DNA of 64,000 nucleotides from Streptacidiphilus sp. 4-A2 (GTDB lineage: Bacteria > Actinomycetota > Actinomycetes > Streptomycetales > Streptomycetaceae): NCBI GenBank assembly GCA_014284505.1, contig JAAFYY010000001.1, positions 248,001 through 312,000 of the forward strand. The letters are read 5' to 3'. Each line of letters opens with the position of its first letter. Positions within the stretch are counted from its first letter, which is position 1. This document shows, in pieces, positions 41,578-51,404 of this stretch. The notes under the pieces are model-generated. The model did not search any database and had not been told where the DNA came from. It saw only the letters and a list, made by a program, of their open reading frames with translations. The position numbers and the translations under genes were made by a program.

Positions 41578-42524
41578 ACCCGCTGTCGCCCGAGGTGCGC
41601 AGAATCGTCGACGCCATGTCCGACGCCTTCCCCGACCCGGCACGGGCCCCGCTCACAGCCGAAGCCCTGCGGGCAGCGGCCAGGACGGGAGCCGCGCCCG
41701 GGCCGTCGGCGGCGCCGCACGCCGGGCCCGGAACCTCGTCCCGATTGCCGCCGCTGGTCGTCAGGGATCGCCTCGCCCCGGGCGATCCCCCCGTTCCGGT
41801 CCGGATCTACCGCTCCGAGGGTGCGGCCCACGGCGGTCCGACGGTGGTGTTCCTGCACGGCGGCGGGTGGGTCATGTGCGACCTGGACACCCACGACAGC
41901 CTGTGCCGTGCGCTCGTCGCACTCACCGGGCTGACCGTCGTCGGCGTCGACTACCGCCGCGCGCCCGAACACCCTTTTCCAGCAGCGCTGCTGGACACCT
42001 GTGCCGTCATCAGCTGGGCCGCCCGGTGGAGTTCACGCCTCGCGGTCGCCGGGGACAGTTCCGGCGGCAATCTGGCCGCCGCCGCCACGCTGATGTGCCG
42101 TGACCGGGGCGGCCCGGGGCCGGCCGCACAACTGCTGCTGTACCCGGTGCTGGACCACCGCCTCGACCGGCCGTCGGCCAGCGCCTATGCGACCGGCTTC
42201 TTCCACACCACAGCTCATATGCGCTGGTACTGGCAGCAGTACCTCGGCCCCGACGGGGAGGGTGACCACCCCTACGCCTCGCCCGGTCTGGCCCCCGACC
42301 TGGCCGGACTCCCCCCGGTCTGTCTGCTGCTGCCGGAGTGCGACCCGCTGCGGGACGAGGGCCACGCCTATGCCGAACGGCTCGCCGGGTCCGGCGTCCC
42401 GGTCCGGCTCACCGTCGCCCCCGGGATGTTCCACGGCTTCCTGGGACTGCGCGGCCTGCTCCCCCAGGCGGACGACCACCTCGCCGATGCCGCCGCCTGG
42501 CTGACCCGGACCCTCCGGCAGTGA
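41566..42524 (+). CDS. HSL-family alpha/beta hydrolase
   Basis: This is a hormone-sensitive-lipase-type esterase of about 315 residues. The oxyanion 'HGGGW' and nucleophile 'GDSSGGN' motifs are visible, with the acid in 'PECDPLRDEG' and the base in 'GMFHGF'. ATG 41566 is the last of the tandem starts; a 1-base slip near 41575 is needed to enter the main frame. GTG 41595 is the alternative without a slip but loses the conserved 'DPLSPEV' start. It is the third gene of the LLM-SDR-hydrolase operon and may cleave esters made by the monooxygenase, as in Baeyer-Villiger pathways. Confidence 0.88.
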
Positions 42525-42663
42525 CCAGCCCCGCCCCGGCCGCCCCGAGGTACACCTGCCCTCGTGAACGGCCCTGGCCCGGCAAGGACCGGACGGAGGC
42601 GGGGCGGGGCGGAGGCAGTGGCGTACGCGTGGACCCGCGTGCGCGGCTACGGCGTGGGCCTGA

Positions 42664-43056
42664 TCACTCGCCGCCCGCAGCCCGCGCGATCTCGTCGAAC
42701 TTCGCACCCATCGCCTCGGCCAGCGCCGTGGCGGCCGACAGCGGACGGACCATCACCATGAAGTCGTCGATCCTGCCGTCCTCGTCGAAGTGGAGGAAGT
42801 CGCAGCCCGTGAGCCGCTTGCCGGCCACCGTTGCGGTGAACATCAGGGCGTGGTCACGGCCGTCCGGGTTGGCGATCTCCCGTACATAGGTGAAGTCCTC
42901 GAAGACCTGGGACACCGCACGCAGGATCGCCGCGGTGATCGCCTTGCCCGGGTAGGGCTTGAAGGCGACCGGGCTGGTGAAGACGACGTTCTCGGCCAGG
43001 AGAGCGGCGACCGCGTCGAGGTCGCCCGCCTCGACCGCCTTGCGAAAGGGATGCAC
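42664..43056 (-). CDS. SnoaL/NTF2-like protein
   Basis: This is an intact protein of about 130 residues with the NTF2-like fold signature: 'FRKAVEAGDLDAVAALLAENVVFTSPVAF' and 'GCDFLHFDEDGRIDDFMVMVRPL'. Members are isomerases, hydratases or binding proteins for polyketide or steroid-like small molecules. It is divergent from the second PadR gene. GTG 43056 has GAGGTGAT upstream. Confidence 0.87.
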   Translation of the reverse strand: MHPFRKAVEAGDLDAVAALLAENVVFTSPVAFKPYPGKAITAAILRAVSQVFEDFTYVREIANPDGRDHALMFTATVAGKRLTGCDFLHFDEDGRIDDFMVMVRPLSAATALAEAMGAKFDEIARAAGGE

Positions 43057-43178
43057 AAGATCACCTCAGTACTCAACAAATTGAATAAGTGCATCGAAGG
43101 CTAGAGGCGGGGGCGTCGCCTGTCCAGGGTCCACTTAGTCACTTTTTTGATTAAACAAGGAAGTGCTACTTTGAGCGC

Positions 43179-43775
43179 ATGGCTCTGCGCAACGCGGTGA
43201 TGGCCGCCCTCCTGGAGGGCGAGGCGTCCGGGTACGACCTCGCGAAGGGCTTCGACGCCTCGGTGGCCAACTTCTGGATGGCCACCCCGCAGCAGCTCTA
43301 CCGGGAGCTGGAGCGCATGGAGGCCGAGGGGCTCATCTCCGCCCGCGTCGTGGAGCAGGAGCGCCGCCCCAACAAGCGGCTCTTCGCTCTCACCGGAGCC
43401 GGACTGGCGGCCGTGCACGACTACACCGCCGAGCCCCCGGCCAGGCCGACGGCCATCCGGGACGAGCTGCTGGTCAAGGTCCAGTGCGTCGACGCCGGCG
43501 ACCGGGAGGCCGTGCGGTCCGCGATCGCCGAGCGCATGGAGTGGTCCGTCGCCAAAATGAGCCGTTACGAGCGCCTGCAGCAGCGCCTGCTGGACGGGCG
43601 CACGGAGGAGGAGTTCTTCGCCACCGCGGAACGCATCGGCCCCTACCTCACCCTGTTGCGCGGCATGGCCTTCGAGCAGGACAACCTGCGCTGGGGCGAA
43701 TTCGCCCTGAAGCGGCTGGCGGAACGCGCGTCGGTCACCAGCGGGCCGGCTCCGCGCCCGGCGGGCGGGCTCTGA
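43179..43775 (+). CDS. PadR-family regulator
   Basis: This is an intact 198-residue PadR protein. The winged helix is 'LRNAVMAALLEGEASGYDLAKGFD' and 'TPQQLYRELERMEAEGLI', with the C-terminal dimer helices 'ERMEWSVAKMSRYERLQQRLLDG'. It is divergent from the SnoaL-like gene (122-base gap), which is the probable target. The gap is AT-rich (43060-43175), but I find no palindrome as clean as the other PadR site. Confidence 0.92.
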   Translation: MALRNAVMAALLEGEASGYDLAKGFDASVANFWMATPQQLYRELERMEAEGLISARVVEQERRPNKRLFALTGAGLAAVHDYTAEPPARPTAIRDELLVKVQCVDAGDREAVRSAIAERMEWSVAKMSRYERLQQRLLDGRTEEEFFATAERIGPYLTLLRGMAFEQDNLRWGEFALKRLAERASVTSGPAPRPAGGL

Positions 43776-43811
43776 CCACACCAGCGAACCGACCCCCGGA
43801 GGCGCTTCGGC

Positions 43812-45120
43812 TCAGCCGCTCCGCCGCCAGCGGATCGGCAGCTTCTTGAGCCCGTTCTGGAAGTTGGACACCATGTGGGCCGGCGCCGCGCCATCGGCCG
43901 GCTCAAGATCGGGCAGTTCGGTCATCACCAGCCGCAGCATCGCCTTCATCTGCATGCGCGCCAGTTGCGCGCCGAGGCAGAAGTGCGGGCCGTACCCGAA
44001 GCTGACATGGTCGTTCGGCGTCCGCCGGATGTCGAAGCGGTCGGGGTCGGCGAAGACGGTTTCGTCGCGATTCGCCGAGGCGTGGTAGACGACCACCTTC
44101 TCACCGCGCCGGATGCGGCGGCCGGCCAGCTCCAGATCCCGGGTGGCGGTGCGGCGGAATTCCAGCACCGGCGGCCAGAACCGGAGCATTTCCTCGACCG
44201 CCGACCCGAGCAGCTCGGGCCTGCGCAGCAGCAGCCGGTACTGGTCAGGGTGCGTGAGAAGCGTATGCAGGCCACCCGGCAGCGCGTTGCGTACGGTCTC
44301 GTTGCCGGCGACCGCGAAGAGAAAGAACGCGGTCTCGAATTCCTCCGCGCTCAGTCCCGCGCCCCGCATCCGGCCGAGCAGGCTGCCGCTGCCGGGCCGG
44401 TCGGCCAGGGCGTGGGCGTAGCCGAACATGTCGGCCAGGGCGGCCCGGGAGCGGGGGTTGACCGGTCGGCCGTCCACGCCGGTGGTACCAGCCGGACGCA
44501 GGGCGAGTGCGGCGCGGCCCGCCCCGGTCAGCCCTTCCGGGTCGGCGGTGCCGGAGTGGGCGTAGTCCGCGTCCTGGTAGCCGATCACCCGGTTCGCCCA
44601 GTCCACCAGCAACTGCCGGTCCTGCTCGGGCACACCCATCACCAGGCCAGCGTGCGTACCGGCAGGTCGGCCGCCAGCTGCACGAATCCGCCTCTCCGGA
44701 CGCCCGTGCGCTCGCGACCAGCTGCCGTGCGTGCTCCTCGACGGCGGCGCCCAGCTCGGCCAGCGCCCGTGGGGTGAACGCCCCCGCCACGATCCGGCGC
44801 AGCCTGGAATGTTCCGGCGGGTCCTGATTGAGCATCATGGTCCGCGCGAACTCAAGATCGGCGGCGGAGTCCGGATCGCGGATCTGCGTCGCGCCCAGAT
44901 GCGAGGAGAACAGCTGCGGTGAGCGCAGCACACTCCTGACGTCGGCGTGCCGCAGCACCGCCCAGTACCCCGGACCGGCCGGCCACTCGCCCACCGGTGG
45001 CTCTTCGACCCATACCACCGGCGCGGCAGCCCGCAGCTCGCGGAAGAGGTCGTACGGCGCACCGCCGGCGTAGGTCTCGGGAAGAAAAATCCGGTTCACA
45101 CGTGCCTGGTCAGGAGCCAC
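43812..45120 (-). CDS. cytochrome P450, CYP125/CYP124/CYP142-like, frameshifted
   Basis: This is a P450 of about 430 residues. Haem loop 'FGYGPHFCLGAQLAR', I-helix 'AGNETVRNAL', K-helix ExxR in 'VEEMLRFWPPVLEFRRTA' and meander 'FADPDRFDIRRTPNDHVSFG' are all present, and the C-terminus 'NGLKKLPIRW' fits the CYP125/124/142 branch that oxidises steroid or terpenoid side chains. A frame change lies near 44655. The 5' end is uncertain: the frame stays open to ATG 45279, but the N-terminal extra sequence is low-complexity, so GTG 45120 is preferred. Redox partners are not encoded here. Confidence 0.87.
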
Positions 45121-45342
45121 GTCGATCGACGGTACGGCAGCGCCGCGCGGCCTGCCAGACCGCCGGAAACCGCCGAACGGGCCAACGCCCCTGTCGCCTT
45201 CGGCCGACTCACGGTCCAGGTGGTTGGGCCGGTGGCCGGTCGGTGTGGCAGGCGGGTCGGCCGGTGATAATGGGATCATGGCTCATCGGGCCGTCGTGGT
45301 GCGGTCGACCAGTAGCACCGAGACCCATCGGAGGTGCGGGGC

Positions 45343-45894
45343 GTGCGAAAGATCGTCGTGTACGAGTTGTTGTCCCTCGACGGGGTCGCCGAGGCTCCGG
45401 ACAGTTTCTTCACCGACTGGGACGACGCGATGGGCGCCAACCTCGCGGCTGTGATCGCGACCCAGGACGCGGTCGTCCTCGGCCGCCGCAGCTACGCCGA
45501 GTGGGCGCAGTTCTGGCCGGGCAGCCGGATCCAGCCGTTCGCGGCATTCATCAACGGGGTCACGAAGTATGTCGCGACCTCGACGCCGCTCGATCAGGAC
45601 TGGGCCAATGCGACGGCGCTCGACGGCGGGCTGGTCGAATGCGTCCGGGAGCTCAGGCAGCAGCCCGGGGGCGATGTCGGCGTCCACGCAAGCATCTCGG
45701 TGGCGCAGGCGCTGCTCGCCGCCGGTGTTGTCGACGAACTCAGGCTGGTGATCGCGCCGAGGACCGCCGGCCGCGGACGGCGGCTTCTCGACGGCTTGCC
45801 GCCGATCCAGCTCGAACCGATCCGGAGCGCGCTCTCACCGACCGGCTATCTGCTGGTCGACTACCGCGTGGTGGGTCAGGGCGCGGCGTCCTGA
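45343..45894 (+). CDS. RibD C-terminal/dihydrofolate reductase-fold protein
   Basis: This is an intact protein of about 183 residues with the streptomycete 'YELLSLDGVAEAPDSF' start, 'DAVVLGRRSYAEWAQFWPG' and 'VGVHASISVAQALLAAGVVDELRLVIAP' blocks of the RibD_C family. Such proteins are NADPH-dependent reductases of unknown substrate rather than true riboflavin enzymes. GTG 45343 has GGAGG 9 bases upstream. It is followed by the BI-1 gene after 33 bases, probably as one transcript. Confidence 0.9.
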   Translation: MRKIVVYELLSLDGVAEAPDSFFTDWDDAMGANLAAVIATQDAVVLGRRSYAEWAQFWPGSRIQPFAAFINGVTKYVATSTPLDQDWANATALDGGLVECVRELRQQPGGDVGVHASISVAQALLAAGVVDELRLVIAPRTAGRGRRLLDGLPPIQLEPIRSALSPTGYLLVDYRVVGQGAAS

Positions 45895-45927
45895 GATTTC
45901 CCCCGGCCACCTGGGTACAGGAGGACC

Positions 45928-46578
45928 ATGTACAACACGACAACGGCCCGCCGGGGCTACGGGATCTCGACGAACACTCTGTTCGCGCGCACCATGACCT
46001 ACGTCGCCGCCACGGCGGGCCTGTTCGCCCTCGGCGCCTACGTCGGCCGCGACCTCGCCCATGCCGCGGGCATCATCGCCTTCGTCGGCGCCTTCGTGTG
46101 CCTGATCGCGATGCGGTTCACCGCCGCCCGCTCCCGCGAGGCGACGGTGGCGCTGCTCGGGGCGTTCGGCCTGCTCATGGGCGTAGCCATGGCCCCGACG
46201 CTGGTCTACTACGCCACGGCCGATCCGCAGGCGCTGTGGCAGGCCGGCGGCGCGACCGCGCTGTTCATCGCGGCGCTGGGCTCGATCGGCTACGCCACCG
46301 ACCGCGATCTGTCGGGCGTGGCGCGGATGAGCTTCTGGGCGCTGCTGGCGCTGCTGGTCTTCGGAGTCGTCGCGATCTTCGTGCGGATCCCGCACAGCTC
46401 CCTCATCTACAGCGTGCTCGGCCTGGTCGTCTTCGCCGGGTTCACCCTTTTCGACTTCCAGCGGCTGCGGCGGTCGCAGGACTTCGAGTCGGCGCCGCTG
46501 CTGGCCGCCTCGATCTTCCTGGACATCCTCAACGTGTTCCTGTTCTTCCTGAACATCTTCGGTGGGCGGCGAGACTAG
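45928..46578 (+). CDS. Bax inhibitor-1 (BI-1/YccA) family membrane protein
   Basis: This is an intact 216-residue protein with seven membrane segments. 'FARTMTYVAATAGLFALGAYVG' begins the fold and 'LVVFAGFTLFDFQRLRR' with 'ASIFLDILNVFLFFLNIFG' ends it, matching the BI-1/TMBIM signature, which includes the pH-sensing Asp pair. In bacteria these proteins are thought to be calcium leak channels. AGGAGGACC precedes ATG. Confidence 0.93.
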   Translation: MYNTTTARRGYGISTNTLFARTMTYVAATAGLFALGAYVGRDLAHAAGIIAFVGAFVCLIAMRFTAARSREATVALLGAFGLLMGVAMAPTLVYYATADPQALWQAGGATALFIAALGSIGYATDRDLSGVARMSFWALLALLVFGVVAIFVRIPHSSLIYSVLGLVVFAGFTLFDFQRLRRSQDFESAPLLAASIFLDILNVFLFFLNIFGGRRD

Positions 46579-46642
46579 CGGCTGACCTGCGGATTCCTGG
46601 CGACCTGGCGCGCCGAGGCGGATGCCATGGACTTCTCAGGGA

Positions 46643-47820
46643 CTATTTGTCCCCGGCGGCCAGCCAGGCGTCCATGACGGCGAATCCTCGCTCGCCGGCG
46701 CTCGGCATGAAGTGGGCGTAGTACGTCAGGGTGACGGTCGGACTGGAGTGGCCCAGCCAGGCGGCGACGCTGACGGCTGACTCGCCGGCCTCCAGTTGGA
46801 CGCTGGCGAAGGTGTGCCGGAGAACGTGGAACATATCCTTCCGGGACTTCTCGAACACGGGCGCCTTGTACTCGTAGCTCCGGCGCTTCAGCGTCTTCTC
46901 TCCGATGACCTTGATCACCCCAGCGGCGGCGAGGGCCGGCCTCCAGGACAGGTCGTTCCAGACGCCGGGGCTGATGCGATTCCCTTGGGAAGTGGTCAAC
47001 ACCAGGCGCACGGTGATGGGTTTCCGCTGCTGAGCCTCCACCTTGGTTGTCGGCGGTTCGGGGTTGCGCCACGGCAGAGTGCACTCGGTCGAAGGGAACT
47101 CGCGGAAGTGCTCCTTGGCCCGACGGGCGAAGTTGTTCGACATCGGAACGGTCCGCGTCTTCTGGCCCTTGGGCAGGCTGAAGTAGGGGCGCCCCTGCTC
47201 GTCGCGGCGCAGCGCGGACGACCATGGCGTCGAAGTCGAAGTCCTCCTCCGCCAGCCCGAACGCTTCGCCCTGACGCAGCCCGAGCCCGATGCCGAGGTC
47301 GACTGCGAACCGGTAGCGCGGCTGGAGGCTGGCTCGTACGGCGTCCACCCGCTCGCGTGTCCACGCCTGTGCCTTGGACCTGACCCGCCTCGACGGCCTC
47401 ACGGACTTGTGGGCCCGGCAGGGGTTCCGGCCGATTCGGCCGTCCTCGACTGCGGTGGCGAGGATCATGTCGAGGGTGGCCCACACCAGTCCTGCGGTGG
47501 AGTCCTCCAGACGTCCCACCATCCCGCTCCTGAATCCGCGAAGGGCTGGGGCGTCGATGTCCCGCAGCCGGTAGGAGCCGAGGAGCGGGATCACGTGGCT
47601 GCGGATGCGGCTGCGCAGGGGGCCTATGGTGGAGGGGCTCATAGTCGCGGCCGGCCACCAGTGCTCGTTGATGTAGTCAGCGAGCAGGATGGCTCCCTCG
47701 CGCGGGTCCACGAACTCGCTCCGCGACGAGTCTGTCTTGGCGGTGGCGAGCCAGGTCTTCGCGTCCTCGCTGGACTCGAAGGAACGGTCGCGGACGCCGG
47801 GTATCCGGTACCGCTCAGAA
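46643..47820 (-). pseudogene. tyrosine integrase, N-terminally truncated and frameshifted
   Basis: This is a phage-type integrase of about 390 residues. The SAM-like core-binding domain ('LLADYINEHWWPAATMSPSTIGPLRSRI'-like) is followed by the catalytic domain with Arg in 'GLRQGEAF', 'HVLRHTFAS' (H-x-x-R), 'LGHSS' and Tyr in 'TLTYYAHF'. The first conserved residues ('SERYRIPGVRDRSFES') run directly into a stop codon at about 47830, so roughly 20-40 N-terminal residues are missing. The DNA just beyond carries a transposase fragment. One or two frameshifts lie near 47220 and 47150. It marks a former integrative element. No att repeat or tRNA was found next to it. Confidence 0.8.
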
Positions 47821-47883
47821 AGTCATCGCTGCAGCTGAGCGCTGGTGCCCGTGGCTGTCGGCGCTGACTGGGATGCTGACGTG

Positions 47884-48070
47884 ATGACCGCGTCGCTGCT
47901 GTACCGCACCGCCCGCACCCTGCTGCCCATACCGGCCTTCCTGCTGCGCCGGGACACCGCCAAGGACGCCGAACCACTGGTACTGCGACACGAGAACACC
48001 GTCCTGCGCCGCCAGGTCAAGACACCGGTCCTCTACGAACCCGCAGACGTCGCTCTGCCGACCATGAACG
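47884..48070 (+). pseudogene. 5' fragment of a DDE (integrase-core) transposase
   Basis: Sixty codons match the N-terminus of a common streptomycete integrase-core transposase: 'SLLYRTARTLLPIPAFLLRRDTAKDAEPLVLRHENTVLRRQV' followed by 'YEPADV'. After that the similarity stops and the frame continues with unrelated sequence to 48318. The rest of the element (DDE domain) is absent. The 250 bases that follow show no gene. Confidence 0.6.
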
Positions 48071-48372
48071 ACGACCCGCAGGAGGAGGAAGCCACGCAGG
48101 CGACCCTGCTGCCACAGCAAGGCGTGAACCGGTGGATCGCCAACGTCGACCGGCCCGGCGGCCTGCACCGCGGTCCACTGGCTCTCGGATGCCGAGCCGC
48201 CAGGCGACCGATCACCGTACGGAGTGAATCTCCCCTCCCTGGCAAGCCCCAGGCAGGGCAAGCACACCCGACGGCCCTCACCCTGCGTGGTCGGCTCAGC
48301 TCAAGATCAATCACGTGAGGCCCCTGCCCGGCAGGCCGCTCGGGAGCAGCAAGCCGAGGCCTTCCTCGGCTG

Positions 48373-48403
48373 AACGGGACAGCGGGGCAATCGCTGTCCC
48401 GTT
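48373..48403 (-). terminator. terminator of the lipoprotein gene
   Basis: Perfect 12-bp arms AACGGGACAGCG (48373-48384) and CGCTGTCCCGTT (48392-48403) close a 7-nt loop, 17 bases after the stop codon of the minus-strand lipoprotein gene. Its strength and position make it a clear intrinsic terminator despite the short T-tract. Confidence 0.75.
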
Positions 48404-48419
48404 GGCACGCGGCCGTCGC

Positions 48420-49304
48420 TCAGCTGTTTCCCTGGGCCTGGTGGAGCAGGGCGGAGTAGTCGACGGTGTCCGAGGCCGGCGGCGGAGTGATCTGCAGCGG
48501 GGTGCTGTAGTCGGAGTAGTCGATGGTGACGTTGATCGGCCCTGCGGTGCTGGAACCCGTTTCCTGGGCGCGCACCGGCAGGTTCCGCGAGTCCACCCAC
48601 AGGTTGATGGTCTCGTCGCTCAGCCCCAGGTTGGATTCCTGACCGAGGAACTGCTTCAGGCCGGCATCCGCGCTTGTGCCGAAGACGCCCTTGCTGATCA
48701 GTTGCTTGACGTTGACCACGCCGGAGTAGAACGTGGCCTGCACGCCGTCCACGGTCTGCTGGCCGACCCGCTTGACCGCGCCCGACGATGCGAGCAACTT
48801 GACCGTGGTGGCCGGGGACTGGCCGCTGGACGAGTTCATCATCGCGGACAGTGACTGCCCTGCGGTGCCGAGCGAGGCGAAGTCCATCTTGAGCCAGTGC
48901 TTTCCGCCGAGCTCCTGGGCGCCCGCGGCACCCAAGTCCATGTAGGCCACACCGTCGGCCATCATCATGTGAATGCTGCCTGACCCGACGAGCTGGGCGA
49001 ACGCGGGGTTGTCCATGGTCATATCGACTGCCATGGGCTGGTAGGAGAACATGCCGTTGCACGTGACAGTGCCGAGCTTCGGCACCACCTCGGTCATCCG
49101 CACATGCATCGAGGTGTAAGCGCTCGCCTGCTTGGTGGCCAGGGCCATCGCATCCGCGACGCTCGCCAGCGCCGGAGCGGGCGTGGAGTGTGAGCCAGGG
49201 GCGCCGGCTCCCGCGGAGGCATCTTTGCCGCCGCCGCAGGCTGTCAGGCCGAGTACGACGACGGCGGCCGCCGCCGTGACAGAAAGCGTACGGACATATC
49301 GCAT
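48420..49304 (-). CDS. LppX/LprAFG-like lipoprotein
   Basis: This is an intact lipoprotein of about 294 residues: a signal sequence ending in lipobox 'LTAC', a low-complexity linker, then a LolA/LppX-like beta-sandwich ('AYTSMHVRMTEVVPKLG', 'DETINLWVDSRNLPVRAQ', 'VTIDYSDYSTPLQITPPP'). Such proteins carry lipids across the cell wall in mycobacteria; streptomycete versions are uncharacterised. It is monocistronic, with a strong hairpin after the stop. The 450 bases upstream (49305-49755) hold no clear gene. Confidence 0.85.
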   Translation of the reverse strand: MRYVRTLSVTAAAAVVVLGLTACGGGKDASAGAGAPGSHSTPAPALASVADAMALATKQASAYTSMHVRMTEVVPKLGTVTCNGMFSYQPMAVDMTMDNPAFAQLVGSGSIHMMMADGVAYMDLGAAGAQELGGKHWLKMDFASLGTAGQSLSAMMNSSSGQSPATTVKLLASSGAVKRVGQQTVDGVQATFYSGVVNVKQLISKGVFGTSADAGLKQFLGQESNLGLSDETINLWVDSRNLPVRAQETGSSTAGPINVTIDYSDYSTPLQITPPPASDTVDYSALLHQAQGNS

Positions 49305-49528
49305 ATAAACCCCCGAATGTGCGGCCTTTGAGCCTTCCTTGGAGTGACGCTACACCTGGGCACGAACGGCAGGACCCCCGGGAGTGCACGCGCAGGGACC
49401 GTCCCATGGCGGTCCGTGACGCCGGAGACGGACGTGAGGTGGCCGTCCGGCGCTCGCCACCGCTCCCCCATGGGCCTGGTCGAGAATGCCGCCTGACGCA
49501 GCGCTGCATGTCAGGCCGTGCACTGAGC

Positions 49529-49567
49529 GATGCGCCCGAACTCCCGCCCCGGGCGTTCGGGCGCATC
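49529..49567 (-). terminator. long hairpin downstream of the acyltransferase gene
   Basis: Perfect 13-bp arms GATGCGCCCGAAC (49529-49541) and GTTCGGGCGCATC (49555-49567) with a 13-nt loop lie about 190 bases past the acyltransferase stop. This is a probable transcription terminator. A protein-binding role is the alternative. Confidence 0.5.
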
Positions 49568-49755
49568 ACGTACATCCACCACGCGAAAGCCATGGACGGC
49601 GAGGCTCGACTCCGCCTCGGCGCGGCTCCGGAAGCCGACTCGCCTGACACCCGCCGCCCGACTACACGCACCCGTGTCCACGGTCCGGCGTAAAGCCGCC
49701 TCCGGGCGTGCACCGGTTCGCGGCCCTGTGAAGTGCGCGCGGGCGTCCGATGGCG

Positions 49756-50891
49756 CTACCGCGCTGTACCGCGCGGCCGCAGCCGCTTGGTCAACGGGAC
49801 CTCCACGCTCCGGTAGAGCAGGTACGCCGTCAGCACCGCGCAGCCGAGCAGTACCGGCAGCGCCACCGGCAGCGCGGCACCGTGCCAGCCGGTGCCGCCG
49901 CGTCCGACCAGCCGCATCACGTTGGACACCAACTGCACATGGACCATGTAGAAGGCGAACGACACCTCGCCGAGCCACACCAGCGGACGGTAACGCCACG
50001 GCGAACGGGCTCCGCTGAGGTCGGCCCTGGCGGCGGCGGCGATCAGCAGCACGAACCCGACGTCCAGGTCGAGGTTCCAGTACTGCGCCGGTATCCACCG
50101 GTTCCCCGCGTACACGGCCACCACCAGCGCCATGGAGGTCCACAGCCCCGGTCCCCGGTAGGCCCGGGTGACGACCAACTGGCCCACCGCCGCGCCGAGC
50201 CAGAACTCCAGGCTGCGGAACAGTGGGCACAGATAGGTGAACCAGTACATCGTGGTCGGCGCGACGTGCGGGCCCATCAGCACCGCAGCTCGTAGAGCAT
50301 CGCGGCCAGCAGCAACGCCGTGGCCGCAAGCACGGCCGGGCGCATCCGGCGCAGCAGCGGCAGCCCGAGCGGGAAGCAGAGGTAGAAGAACGCCTCGCAA
50401 CCGAGCGACCAGCTCACCGTGTTGATGCTGTAGAGGTAGGAGCCGTGCAGCAGCCACGGGTGGATCAGCAACAGATTGGCCAGCGCCACCTTGCGGCTCA
50501 CGGCAGAGCCCCCGGCCAGTGTGATGGCGATCACCAGGGCCCAGGTGATCACGTGGTTCGGGTAGATCTTGGCCAGCCGACGCTGCCAGAACGCCCGCCT
50601 GCTGTCGCCCGGCCGTGCCGCCCAGACCAGCACGAACCCGCTGAGGATGAAGAAGAACGAGACCCCGGAGGCGCCCTGACCGAAGACCAGGTCCCAGCGC
50701 CGGTGCCCAGGCGGTGGTGCCGAGCACGTCCAGGGTGCCCATGTGGAAGCCGAACACCATGAAGGCGGCCAGCCAGCGCAGTCCGGTGAGCGAGGGCAAC
50801 CGGTCGTAGGTCTTGCGGACCGACGCCGAGAGCTGCTCCGGGAATGCCCGGTGGATATCTCGCCGGGCGCGGTGTTTGGAGGTCCGGGCAT
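49756..50891 (-). CDS. acyltransferase family 3 (OafA-like) membrane protein, frameshifted
   Basis: This is a membrane O-acyltransferase of about 375 residues. 'SLTGLRWLAAFMVFGFHMG' holds the conserved His of helix 1, 'GVSFFFILSGFVLVWA' and 'KIYPNHVITW' follow, and 'WLGEVSFAFYMVHVQLV' is the C-terminal signature. Members acetylate cell-wall or secreted glycans. Frame changes near 50840, 50680 and 50280 split it into three open stretches that join in order. It is not in an operon, being flanked by transposase remnants and a lipoprotein. Confidence 0.82.
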
Positions 50892-50980
50892 GTGAGGGCC
50901 TTCTGGTCCGGAGGTTGGGCGCTGCCGAGAGCGGAGTCTAGCGGTGCTGAGGATCAGCTGAGTGAAGGCTGTGAGTTTGA

Positions 50981-51376
50981 GTGGGTCGTCGTGGGCCGGA
51001 GCACACTGTCCAGCCCCGCCCCTGCCCGCCGACCTGCCGCCGGCGCGAGGCCAACGCCCGCAACTCCGACGTCCCCGCTGCCCAGCGCCGCGAGCGCGCC
51101 CGCAGCCGCATCCGCATCCTCAGCGGGAAAGGCATCTGCTGGGGCGGCCGGCCCTGCGGTTCTGCAGTCCGAGCAGCTCACCCCGCCCGGCTGCGGCGGG
51201 GGTTTCGTAACGTCCGCGCGAAGGCAGCCTGTCCTGCAGCCGCAGCGAAACCGTCCACACCTGGCTCCGGACGACCTCCCGGTTCGAAGAACAAGCGCCG
51301 GGCCAGGCACCACGACGTCGGCAAGACGGTCAAACGCGCCGAGTCGATCAAGGATCATCAAGCCCGCCGAGGATAA
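50981..51376 (+). pseudogene. 3' remnant of a streptomycete transposase
   Basis: The C-terminal 130 residues of a transposase remain: 'ARLRRGFRNVRAKAACPAAAAKPSTPGSGRPPGSKNKRRARHHDVGKTVKR'-like text, a widespread streptomycete transposase tail. The catalytic part is missing. It lies directly beside the end of the protease/NTPase gene on the other strand. Confidence 0.6.
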
Positions 51377-51404
51377 ACGCCAAGCTCAGAACTCTCACAT
51401 CTGG

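Noticed and set aside
46575..48318. Intact integrative element with attachment sites
   Set aside because: The integrase is truncated, no tRNA or direct repeat was found, and only a transposase fragment lies on the other side.
49511..50329. Long minus-strand frame of 272 codons
   Set aside because: It is an out-of-frame shadow of the acyltransferase gene, with Arg/Ala-rich composition and no motifs.
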